Shown in pieces: positions 9,128 through 18,720 of a DNA stretch of 25,653 nucleotides; position 1 is the first letter of the stretch; each line of letters starts with the position of its first letter. Position numbers and translations under genes: made by a program. This stretch comes from Daldinia sp. FL1419 (taxonomy: Eukaryota; Ascomycota; Sordariomycetes; Xylariales; Hypoxylaceae), in the NCBI GenBank assembly GCA_025201765.1, contig MU623624.1, positions 1 through 25,653 of the forward strand, read 5' to 3'. The notes beneath the pieces were generated by a model, which saw only the letters and a list, made by a program, of their open reading frames with translations, searched no databases and was not told the origin of the DNA.

Positions 9128-11230
9128 ATGGACCGCGATCAAGAGAAGGCAGAATTCGAAATCGGGCAGTATGAGGGAGAGAAGGCCCAATCCTCCACCG
9201 TCGTCGGCGATGATGTTGGCGAGGAGGAGGGAAAGAAGATCATATGGCGAATCGACCGCCGACTTGTCACCTTAGTTGGTGTCTTATACTGCATCAGTCT
9301 TATGGACCGAACGAACCTTTCCGCCGCCGCCGTTGCTGGGATGAACGACGAATTAGGGCTCGTTGGCAACCGCTACGTAAGACTTCAAATGCTTCCCGAA
9401 TAGCATTTTGAGCACGGTTTTGCTAACTTATTTATCCTCTATTTCTAGTCCATTATTACCCTTGTGTTCTTCGTCACCTATATCTTATTCCAGCCGCCGT
9501 CGACCGTCCTCATTCGCAAGGTTGGCCCACGTATCTTTCTATCCACCATCACTCTAGCATGGGGTGCCGTCATGATCGGATTCGGATTTAGTCCCTCGTT
9601 CGAGGTTCTTCTGGCTCTTCGACTAATCCTCGGTGCTTTCGAGGCCGGGTACTTCCCTGGCTGCGTGTATCTACTGTATGTGATGATATCCCTCTGACCC
9701 CCACCGCATCTTGGTGTTGCGGATTGGCAGTAGCTTACTCGATTCATAGGTCAACATGGTACACACGATGTAAGCTTTATCTTGATGATTTGCCCTAGCT
9801 ATAACACGGATTTCTAATGATGAGGACTTTAGACGAGATGGGTAGAAGATACTCGGTTTTCTATCTTCTTGGCTGTGTTGCTTCTGCCTGCTCGTAAGTA
9901 TATCATATGTTTAAGACCCAGCAATTACCACGATATCCGCGAAGCCGTTCATTAACTAAGGACATTTTAGTGGAATTCTCGCCTTCGGACTGATGCAGCT
10001 TGACGGGAAGGCAGGCCTTAGCGGTTGGCGATGGATCTTCGTCATCGAAGGTAACTGACACCGGTGCCGGTGATATGGAGGGTTTATCGAGTACACCTAC
10101 TAACCAGTGTTTATCTAGGTGTCATCACTTGCCTTCTCGCCTCTCTTGGCTACTGGCTCCTAGTCGACTTCCCCGAGTCTAAGCGCAAGTCTTGGCGTTT
10201 CTTGAGCGATAGGGAACGCGCGTGGATCGTCAGACGGGTTAACGCCGACCGTGGTGATGTCGAAGCACCCAGGTTTAAAATCACTTTGTTCTTGAGGGGT
10301 GGTCGGGATCTAAGAGTTTGGTAAGTATCCCAGCCCAAGAGAAAATACCCTTACATATAAGCAGCACGTTAAGCCCCATGGACTAACATTGTTTTAGGGG
10401 ATACGGTTTAATCGCCTTTTGTTCCAACACTTTAACATATTCGTTGGCCTACTTTTTACCCTTGATTCTTTACACAAATTTGGGATTCAGTCGTGGACAG
10501 AGCCAATGTCTCATTGCACCCCCGGTGAGTGCGATAATACCTATCCTGAATCCCTTTAGGGAGGAAACGAAGATTACCGGGTTGTGAGATTATGGAGCTA
10601 ACACAGTATGTTCTGGTATACTAGTACGCGTTCTCGGGCATATATATGTACATCATGGGCTGGCTTGGAGATCGCTACCACTTGCGTGGCCCTATTTTGG
10701 TCGCCAACATGGTCGTCGCTCTTATCGGCCTACCTATCCTCGGATGGCACCCTAACAACGGTGTCCGATACTTTGGATCATTCCTCGTGACTGCCGGAGC
10801 AACAGCAAACATCCCAGCATCGTTAGCGTATCAAGCGAACAACATCCGTGGACAGTGGAAGAGAGCATTTGCTAGTGCCTCGTGGGTTGGATTCGCTAGT
10901 ATTGGTGGTATTGCTGGTAGTTTGGTCTTTAGGTAAAGTTGCTTATCCAGACAGCGTACTCGGTCGATGCTAACGAATGAATAGGTCTCAAGATGCCGCC
11001 ACGGGATATCGGCCAGGACTGTATGCTTGCATAGCATGTTGTCTGCTCACTATTGTGGTCGTGGGCCTCTTAGATTTGTCATTCTACTTCGACAACAAGA
11101 AGGCCGATCGGGGAGAGAAGCATCTTGAAGCCACAGATGTAAGAATTTATTTCCGCCATAACTTGAGTTTAGAACTAACTAATCTATCTAATAGGAGGAT
11201 TCTCAATCTGACTTCCGCTACACGTATTAG
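9128..11230 (+). CDS. MFS transporter, anion:cation symporter family, ten exons
   Basis: Joining exons 9128-9376, 9449-9675, 9750-9769, 9833-9893, 9971-10050, 10119-10320, 10398-10524, 10625-10932, 10985-11138 and 11195-11230 gives an uninterrupted 487-residue protein. All introns are 52-100 nt with GT/AG ends, several with CTAAC-type branch sites (9421-9427, 10099-10104, 10597-10603). The protein has the canonical helix-1 D-R-T-N (residues 60-63), then RLILGAFEAGYFPG, STWYTRYEMGRR, LDGKAGLSGWRWIF, VDFPES, GDRYHLRGP and YQANNIRGQWKRAF, and it ends in FRYTY. This is a complete permease of the allantoate/nicotinate-like family; the substrate is unknown. Exon 3 is only 20 nt. For intron 7 I used the acceptor at 10624, because the nearer AG at 10606 leads into an in-frame TAG. 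An in-frame open stretch upstream of 9128 begins with TTG, so the ATG at 9128 is the start. Confidence 0.92.
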
Positions 11231-12059
11231 GGGCGAAGAAAGATCAGGAGATATCTTTGAGGACTCCTGCATTACCCTACCCGGGATGGTTGTTTGTTGA
11301 GGGAGAGTGGTCAATCCATCACGATCACGACGCGGGTATTATTCAATCCATATACATTAGGCGATTTATTCTCTTAGGTACCTACTTAAAGACAATATGA
11401 ATGGTGTCTTGACAAAGTAATAGTTACGTTCCTACACAGTCTTGATTCGATATTGTCGCGTCCGACTGTTTCAACTTTAGAAGCCGAAGTAGAAGTAAAC
11501 CCAAATCGACCTTTTGCTTAGATATATGACCTAGGTAGGTAGTCGTGATATTTCTAGAGTCTTTACAGACTTATAGGATTCGTCAACTACTAGAATACTG
11601 AGATCTTTTGCGAGATTTGATAGTTGAATGAGTCACGAATACCCGTGTGCGCTCGCTATCGCTATCGTTCTCGTTCTCGTTCTCGCCAACGATGACATGG
11701 AGCACGAAAATAATATTAGAATAATATGAGTCATGCACTGCGTAGGATATGAAAGCGGATGATGCTAAATTATAGGTCAAATGGCCGAAGTCCGGTGAAT
11801 ATCCCGAAGTTTATAGGGCAAGTCCGGTCATTTTCGGCATATTCGTTCGGATTCGGGGATAACAATAGCACTAAGAGGACGCCCCTATTGCGACTCGAGG
11901 GACTACTTAAAGACCTCAAGGTCACACAGTAATGCGATTTAAATATAAAAAAATCAATACAAACTACCTGAATACCTTCTAGACTTCAAAATAAATTACC
12001 AATAACCTTTACCTGTATCCTCAGTTGTCTTCTTGGTAGAGTTTAGCCCCGACAACATC
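11231..12059. other. Intergenic between MFS and methyltransferase genes
   Basis: The 829-bp gap holds the 3' end of the transporter gene and the promoter of the methyltransferase gene. It contains TAGGTACCTA at 11375-11384 and a degenerate hexamer repeat (CGCTAT then CGTTCT units) at 11651-11687. I see no gene; the minus-strand frame across the hexamer repeat looks like a shadow. Confidence 0.5.
11651..11687. repeat. Degenerate hexanucleotide repeat
   Basis: Units of CGCTAT are followed by CGTTCT, about six units in all, in the intergenic region 370-410 bp before the methyltransferase start. Simple microsatellite; no function suggested by context. Confidence 0.7.
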
Positions 12060-13664
12060 ATGGCATCCCAAAGATCCGTTTCCGAACTTGCATCCATCGT
12101 TGAGCAGCACACACGAAAACTGGAAGATGGATTAAAAGGATCTCCAGGAGGCCAGTTCTCTCTTGCATTCGGAGCACCTCCACAAGTCGAGTTGTCCCCT
12201 GCTCTTGGGGCCACCCGCGATGAGCTCCTAGAGACTATCGAAGAACTACGCGTCCGCCTCCAGGGTCCGATGGGCTATATTCTGTCCTTCCTCCTACCTA
12301 CTGTATGAGCTTCTAACCTATCCATCCTCCCCCCTGGAAACTTTTATTAACTTATGCATCCAAGTCCGCAATCGTAGCTGTTTTCAAAACCCTATATGCC
12401 TTTGACATTGCTTCACATGTCCCTCTTGCACCTAATTCGGAGATATCATACAAAGATCTTGCAAAGAGTTGTGATCTCCCGGAAGAGGATATACGTCGCT
12501 TAGTTCAAGCTGCTATCACCTTCCACGTGTTTGAGGAAGTTACCCCTGACGTGTCCGTCAGACACAATGCGATCTCGTCAGTATTTACTGTGCCTGAGAT
12601 GAAAGATATACTGGGCTTGTTTATCGATGAACAGCTGTCCGGAGTAACCAAGCTGGCCGAAAGCATGCGCCGATTCCCAGGCAGCGGGGAACCGGGTCAC
12701 TCTGCTTCGGTATTGGCCTTTAGAGAGGAGAAGGCAGTCAAAGAGATGGGCATTGATAAGCAGGAGGTTGAGGACCCAAGCAAGAACTTCTTTGACTACA
12801 TCGCTGAGGATGAGAAACGAGTTGCCCGCTTCCGATCTGCTATGGGAGTGTCGACCAAGGCTCCGGCTTTCAGCTCGTCGTATTTCGTCGACACATTGCC
12901 GTGGGCAAACAAGGACCAGTGCCCGGAGACAGTAGTCGATATCGGTGGGGCTGGTGGTGAGGTAATCCAACGAAGTATGCCATCCCTATACTCAATTTCG
13001 TATCCAGTCCTAGTTCCCTTTCGTTGCGACGGTATATAGCATACCTGCATTTCCTGTATACCAGGGACGATCGGTTCTATGACTATTTATCTTGGAATGA
13101 CGCTAACTGTAGATTCGCAGTACTGCGTACTTATCCCAACGTCAAAAAGGGCTCGGTACTAGATCTCCCCGAAGTAGTCGCCGGTGCCAAGGTGCCCGAG
13201 GATCTCGAGAACAGATTGGAGTACAAGACATACAACTTCCTTACTGAGACCATGACCGACTATGCGGATGTTTATATATTTCGCCACATCTTCCACGACT
13301 GGAGCGACAAGTACGCTACCAAGATCTTGAAGAACCTGGCCCCGGCTCTCAAGAAGGGTAGTAAGATTTGGCTCTCCGAAGTTGTCCTTCCAAGCTTGAG
13401 CAACGAGAATCGCCTGAAAGATCGCATGCAGAGGTAAGTCAGGATACTAATAACTTCCCTTGTCTTTCTTACCGCGTAAAACCTTCTAACACTGGTCGCA
13501 GGAGCGCGGACATTTTCATGAAGTCCGGCTTTAACGGCAAAGAGCGTAGTAAGAGGGATTGGGAGGCTCTCTTGGGCGCATCTGACGAGAGACTTCGTAT
13601 TGTGAATATCACGAAGCCTCATGGCGCCCACGACTCCGTCATTGAGATTGCGTTCGACGCCTAA
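12060..13664 (+). CDS. SAM-dependent O-methyltransferase (plant COMT-like, fungal type)
   Basis: Exons 12060-12302, 12365-12974, 13121-13433 and 13502-13664 join in frame to 442 residues, a typical length. The N-terminal half is helical and fits the dimerisation/winged-helix domain (LAKSCDLPEEDIRRLVQAA). The SAM-binding glycine motif VVDIGGAGG is at 271-279, the adenosine-side motif DLPEVV at 299-304, and the catalytic-base motif HIFHDW at 340-345, with His343 the likely base. The C-terminal part GKERSKRDWEALL then IVNITKPHG is also typical. Such enzymes methylate hydroxyls of phenolics or polyketides in the cytosol. Intron 2 splits the SAM motif region; I used the donor at 12975, which restores VIQRILRTYPN. 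The intron 1 acceptor (AAG at 12364) is weak but keeps the frame. It follows the MFS gene on the same strand, a pairing common in biosynthetic clusters. Confidence 0.92.
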
Positions 13665-14015
13665 GCAGTCAGAAGAACGCTTCGGAACTATTTGAAATCA
13701 TATTGTAGCCGTAACGTTGAAACTGTAAATTAGTACTGGAAGGGAACTCTCCAAAATATTTTGATGGATGTTGCTTAATGAGAAGATGAATTCAGACGAG
13801 CTTAAGGAATAACTATGTGCAGTATTAATTATTCTCATTATTATTATGAATATTGCACTAAATGCCCCTCAATAAATCCTTATCGATAAAGGAGCTGATC
13901 CCTGCCCGCCCAAAAGTTCCCAGGTTTAACTTTCGCAGCCGCCGCCGAACTTTTCTAAACTTTGAAATAAATTTCCCCTTCGTAAAATAATGCGAATTTG
14001 TTATCGCATTTCAAC
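13665..14015. promoter_or_regulatory. Intergenic, promoter of PUS1 gene
   Basis: The 351-bp gap carries the methyltransferase 3' end and the PUS1 promoter. Visible structure: a near-perfect palindrome around TATCGATA (about 13878-13894), and 8-bp inverted repeats AAAAGTTC (13912-13919) and GAACTTTT (13947-13954) separated by 27 bases including a GCCGCCGCC run, 62-104 bp before the ATG. Regulatory meaning is unknown. Confidence 0.4.
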
Positions 14016-16105
14016 ATGGTGGCCGAAACTGACGTGCGCGACGCGCCAAGGAGCAATTCCGAGGCCAATCAGCCTAAATCTACATCTGGTCCATCCGAGA
14101 ATCCAGAATCCAAGGTTGATTCGGACACTACAAAGTCCAACAGTCGCGACGATCGAAACAGGCACGCCAATAGAAAGCTCAACTCCAACGGCCGCCGGCG
14201 AGGCAATGACTCCAAAGGCAGAGGGAATGGACGTGGCGGGGACAGGTACGTTACCATAAACCAATTGGTTCTGTGAACCCAAGCCAATGTCTTCTAACTA
14301 GCCAGCAGTCGCGGACCCAAGGATAAGCGCGAGCGCAACGAAAAGGGTTGGCAAGAACGGAAGCGTAGGCGGGTTGACGAGGATGGAAACGCCGTCGCAA
14401 ATACTGAACCTAGCTATATGAATATTCAGTTCCCCGAAGCGGAGATTGCGGCCGAAGAACGTAGACCGAAACGCAAGGTCGCCGTCTTGATTGGATATGC
14501 TGGTACGGGATATCACGGTCTGCAGATCAACCACAAGGAAAAGACAATCGAAGGAGATATTTTCGCTGCGCTGGTCGCTGCTAAGGCTATCTCCAAAGCC
14601 AATGCCGACGACCCTAGGAAGTCTAGTTTTGTGCGGTGTGCGCGAACCGATAAAGGTGTCCATGCCGCTGGTAACATGATCTCTCTAAAATTAATCATTG
14701 AGGATCCCGACGTGGTGAAGAACATCAACGACAACCTACCACCTCAGATTCGAGTGTGGGGTATCCAACGTACAAATAATGCCTTCAGCTGTTACCAATC
14801 CTGCGATTCTAGATGGTACGAGTACTTGATGCCGAGCTACTGTTTGTTGCCTCCCCATCCTGAAAGTTTCCTCGGAAAGAAGGTTTTAGAGTCAATCAAG
14901 GAGAAAGGACTCGAGAAGGAATACGCTGAGCGCTTAGGTGAGGTTAAGGACTATTGGGACGAAGTATACAAGAATGATATCCAGCCTATCTTGGATAGTC
15001 TGGACCCTAGTATCCGGGAAACCGTGATGCGACGCATGCATACTTCTGACGAACCGACATCTGGAAAGACCACGGAACCCAAATCCGCGAACGATCTATC
15101 TGAGGCTAAGGATGAGACTACCGAGGCTAAATCGGACGACAAACCTACGGATGCATCCGACCCAGAACAGGCCGTCCCGGAGGAAAGCTCCAGCATAGCA
15201 GCAGAGTTGGCCTCTGAGCCAGCCGATGCTACGATGACTGGAACCGAGGACGCTAATGAGCCAGAAGCCGCGAAATCGAAGGAAATTCATCCAGTAGATC
15301 GCGCCCTAAAGCAGATCAAGGCCGCTTACGTAGCCGCAAAACGACGCTACCGAGTCACTCCTGAGCGACTGTCTCAGCTTCAACAAGCGCTCGATAAATA
15401 CCTCGGAACGAAGAACTTCCACAATTACACCATCCAGAAGAGCCACTCCGATCCCTCCGCCAAACGCACGATCAAGTCCTTCATCGCGAACCCCGAACCT
15501 GTCCAGATCAACGATACACAATGGCTGTCTCTCAAGGTCCACGGACAGTCTTTTATGATGCACCAGATCCGCAAGATGGTCGGCATGGCCGTCCTCGTCA
15601 CACGTTGTGCCACCCCGTTCTCGCGTATCGACGAAAGCTATGGGACCGCCCGTATTAGTATCCCCAAGGCTCCTAGTCTGGGACTACTACTGGAGCGGCC
15701 CGTGTTCGAAAATTACAACAAGCGTGCGAGGGAGCAGTATAATCTGCCCGAACTCGACTTTGGGAATTACGAGAAGGAAATCCAGGAGTTTAAGGATTCG
15801 CAGATTTACCGCCGCATCTTTGAATTGGAGGAGAAGGAGAATTCGTAAGTTGAACCCCCTATTTAGTAAACTATCGGAGTGCGCAGGATTATTTTTGTTA
15901 TGTGGAGTTACTAATATCCCAAAATAGGTTCCATACGTTCTTCCACCAAATCGATAATTACAAAGAGGGATACTTCCTCTGGGTCACCGCCGGGGGCATA
16001 GAGGCCGCAGAGCAGAGGACGGGACAGATAGGATCGATACCCAAGGAGCTTGAAGAGGAGCTAGGAGACGACGGAGAGGAGAATCCGGATGAGGGAGAGG
16101 GCTAG
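14016..16105 (+). CDS. PUS1: tRNA pseudouridine synthase, PUS1 (TruA family)
   Basis: Exons 14016-14245, 14309-15844 and 15928-16105 give 647 residues. The first 110 residues are a basic, low-complexity tail (NGRRRGNDSKGRGNGRGG) that could serve nuclear targeting or RNA binding. The TruA core then runs from KVAVLIGYAGTGYHGLQ; the catalytic aspartate is Asp191 in CARTDKGVHA, followed by NNAFSCYQSCDSRWYEY, GTKNFHNYT (445-453) and HGQSFMMHQIRKMVG (491-505). These are class-defining motifs. Family members convert uridine to pseudouridine in tRNAs (positions 27 and 28 and others) and in some snRNA and mRNA. An acidic Glu/Ser/Ala-rich insert of about 80 residues (324-406) splits the core, as is usual in fungal Pus1. 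The C-terminal exon supplies FFHQIDNYKEGYFLWV. Intron 1 ends in CAGCAG, so one serine is optional. Confidence 0.95.
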
Positions 16106-16437
16106 TCGTCTTCATTTACTAGCGGACTTCGTACGTATGCCATTAGAACTAGAAGTCATATATTCTGGGACGATTGATGCGCAAATGATACTAAGAGATG
16201 TCAAAATATCTTTGCTCGGAGAGTATGCTGAAAATGTATTTATACGCGACCCTAACGGAGCTATCTCAGTAGCCCACGAAGATTACGTACCTAAATAAAC
16301 CCTATGGCATTAGGCCTCCTTGATATCCTAGACGCATTTATCCATCATGAGTTCTGAGCCGGTAAAGGACTAAAGAACGAGCATCTTGCCCATAGCCGTG
16401 TGGTTTCCGCCGACGTACGCACCCGATGACGAATCGT
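16106..16437. other. Intergenic between convergent PUS1 and MED22
   Basis: Shared 3' region of two genes transcribed towards each other. A 53-codon plus-strand frame begins at the ATG at 16137 and ends at 16298; its peptide (starting MPLELEVIYSGTID) looks protein-like but matches no family I know and has no supporting context. Otherwise nothing is seen. Confidence 0.35.
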
Positions 16438-16626
16438 CTAGAATTCAGTAGACGAGCTAAAGCTCATACTCTCACTGTCCCCGTCAGTGTTGGGGCTCTC
16501 GGCAACACCCTTGCCCTTCCCCTTCTCCACCTCCACCTTCATCTCCTTTCCCTCCTCTCTAGGAGCACCACCACCACCACCATCACCCCCAGCAGCCTTC
16601 TTCCCGCTAGGACCCGACTCGCCCTC
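16438..16626 (-). other. 62-codon open frame directly after the MED22 stop
   Basis: Immediately after the MED22 TAG (16629-16627) the same frame stays open for 62 codons to TAG at 16440-16438. The translated sequence is typical of a disordered C-terminal tail: EGESGPSGKKAAGG, a run of glycines (GGT repeat), a Lys/Glu/Gly-rich segment, and a Ser-rich end (SMSFSSSTEF). It could be reached by stop-codon readthrough, by splicing that removes the TAG, or it may be a former C terminus cut off by a CAG to TAG mutation. It may also simply be 3' UTR. Confidence 0.4.
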
Positions 16627-17363
16627 CTAGGAACTCGCAGGGACGCTAGCGCCGGCTTTTGCGGCGTTCTCCTTGCGGATGGCTTCCTCGCGGAATTGGA
16701 TCGCGCTGTCGTACAACCGCGCTACGTCCGCGGCTTGCTGGTCGAGCTGGGCCTCGCGGGTCGAGTCGTCGCCGGGGTTGCGGATGGGCCCGCGGATCCA
16801 GAGCGCTTTGATCTCCCGGTTGATGGCTAGGAGGCCTTGGATCTCGGAGATCTGAGGATGTTAGTGGGTTTATCTTTTCTTTGTTTTTGGTATTGTAGGG
16901 AATACGAGGTTGTAGCAAACGAGAATGTGATAATAAATGATAGTGGGAAGTGACAGAGGAAGTGGCAGAGGAAGAAGAGACGTACTAGCGCGGCGCATTC
17001 GGTCTCCATGGTCATGCGGTTGAGCGCCGCGAGTTCGAGGATATTTCCGTGTTGGGAGATGGGCGCCGTAGCAGCCATGACCATATTGCGGAAGTGTGAC
17101 AGGATCTGGGCGATGGCGCGGTTGTGTCGGTCTGGAATTGTGCTATGGTTAGCTTCATCTTCTTCCGATTCTTGGCCCTGCTCTTCTGTGTCTGTGGATT
17201 CGGCTGGTCCGTCTGGAGTGCCAGGGACGTCTTGAAAACTCTGGGCTGGGTTGAACTCTAGGTTTCCAATGCCTGAGGTCACGTTCTTGAAGTCATTATC
17301 GCGGTTGAGATCCAGGTTGGTTTTGTCCGAAGCCAGGTCGTCGGGAATGTTGGAGGAAGCCAT
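16627..17363 (-). CDS. MED22: Mediator complex subunit 22 (MED22/Srb6, Surfeit-5 family)
   Basis: Exons 17363-16986 and 16851-16627 join across a 134-nt intron (donor GTACGT, branch CTAAC, acceptor CAG) to 200 residues. The Med22 core starts at residue 80: HNRAIAQILSHFRNMVMAA, then METECAAL|ISEIQGLLAINREIKALWIRGPI, with the intron exactly at the bar; this is the familiar helix pair ending in (L/W)WxxGP. MED22 is a head-module subunit of Mediator and pairs with MED11 in bridging activators and RNA polymerase II in the nucleus. Unusual is the acidic N-terminal extension of about 75 residues, which typical fungal relatives lack or have shorter. A CTAAC-like branch and CCAG within it (around 17153-17132) hint at a missed intron, but I found no good donor. 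The frame continues open after the stop. The gene lies downstream of frq on the same strand and converges with PUS1. Confidence 0.85.
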
Positions 17364-18720
17364 GCTGTAGGGTGTCTTCCTAACTGTGATGGGATGATTT
17401 TTGATTATGGATAGTATGTGGTGATACTGAATTGTTTACAATGTGTGTAGAATTATTGAACATCCATAGTGTGCCGGGAATTATATGCGCACGTCGAATT
17501 ATGGCTATTTTGTCTAGTAGGGAAATGCTATGTTCTTAGGGAACGAACACTTTCCCTAGTAACAGTGATTCCCGAGTAACCAACGGTTCTAGGTGATAGA
17601 TAGCCTGCCTAAATCGCGTCTTTTCGGTTGGCAGCATTACGTGACTCTACCGAGTGTCGATTAAGGCATCGTTCTTCTGCAGATAGTGATCGAGCTATTA
17701 CCAGTCGACCACTCGCGGGTCCTACACGAATACAACTCCAAAAGAAAAGAAAATTACATGAATTGGCATACCTAAAATACTGGAATGATCTCTTCGATTC
17801 ATCTTGATTAATTAGATAGGAACTTTGAAGCGGCGGCGATAATGGAGTCGAGATGACGACGCTTGGACGTTTGGAATCGACAAACTAGCGACAGCTTATT
17901 ATGATAAAAAGCAGATGGATTCTTGACGCGAAACTAAATTATATACCGTATGTTTTAAGATTGGAAAATTAAGGAATCTCAAAATTCAAAAAAAAAAAAG
18001 ACCTTCTACATTGGAGTTATTTCCTTATCGGAAGGTTCGATAGGCGAGTATAGGAGGTAAGGCAAGTACCTAATGTTTGTTCAGGTTGAGTCCGTACCTC
18101 GAGGTATCCTTGTCACAGCTGTGAAGTCGTTCTGTGGTTGGTAGTTGCAGTCGAGTCTAACGTTCCCCATTAATTAGAGTTAGGGATCGTAGTTGCAAAA
18201 GTCACGTGATCTGCACTGAACTCATCTATTTATTTACACTGAGACAGCTGGAATAGGCGCCGAACATGGCTGAAACATTCACTAACTCGCATCAGGTACC
18301 TTGAATGTAAGGGCAAAATGCGAACAGCACAAGCATGAGTATCTACCTATGCAGATATATTAAAACTATTAACATGGTTCTAGATGGCATAGTATGCAAG
18401 ATTCGTAGCTTCTTTAAATTGTGAATTGGCTCGTCATTGTTCCTTTGTAGATAGCCAAGCACGTATGCTAACAATATTACTAATTTCAAACCTCAAATCT
18501 CAAATCTCAAATCAATGCTCATTTACGCTTTGAATCATTTTCGGATGCCGCCCGATATAAAGCAGCCCCCCTACATTTTGCGCCAACCAAAATGCCCCAA
18601 CGACCCTGAATAGAAATGTATCCATTATTGAATATGTCCCCTGATTCAAACCGGTATGCTTCCAACATGATACTTAGGTACCTAGGTACCTATGCAAGTG
18701 TGGAAAACTCGGGCATCCTC
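17364..18720. other. Intergenic between frq and MED22
   Basis: About 1.36 kb holding the frq 3' end and the MED22 promoter. Visible elements: GATCGA at 17688-17693, the palindrome TCACGTGA at 18202-18209 (an E-box) with GATC on both sides (18186 and 18209), AGGTACCT at 18294-18301, a CTCAAAT triple repeat at 18492-18512, and TAGGTACCTAGGTACCTA at 18675-18692. In Neurospora a long antisense transcript (qrf) starts downstream of frq; if conserved, its promoter would lie here on the plus strand. No open frame of note. Confidence 0.45.
18675..18692. repeat. Tandem AGGTACCT palindrome
   Basis: TAGGTACCTAGGTACCTA is a tandem pair of an 8-bp palindrome, ending 29 bp beyond the frq stop codon. The same palindrome occurs singly at 5496-5503, 11376-11383, 18294-18301, 21967-21974 and 22782-22789, always outside coding sequence. 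Confidence 0.8.

Noticed and set aside
11583..11780. Minus-strand frame with Glu/Asn and Ser/Asp repeats
   Set aside because: The repeat residues come from the hexanucleotide microsatellite; the rest has no family resemblance.
16137..16298. 53-codon plus-strand frame after PUS1
   Set aside because: The peptide looks plausible but lies in a shared 3' region with no family match; reported only in the intergenic entry.
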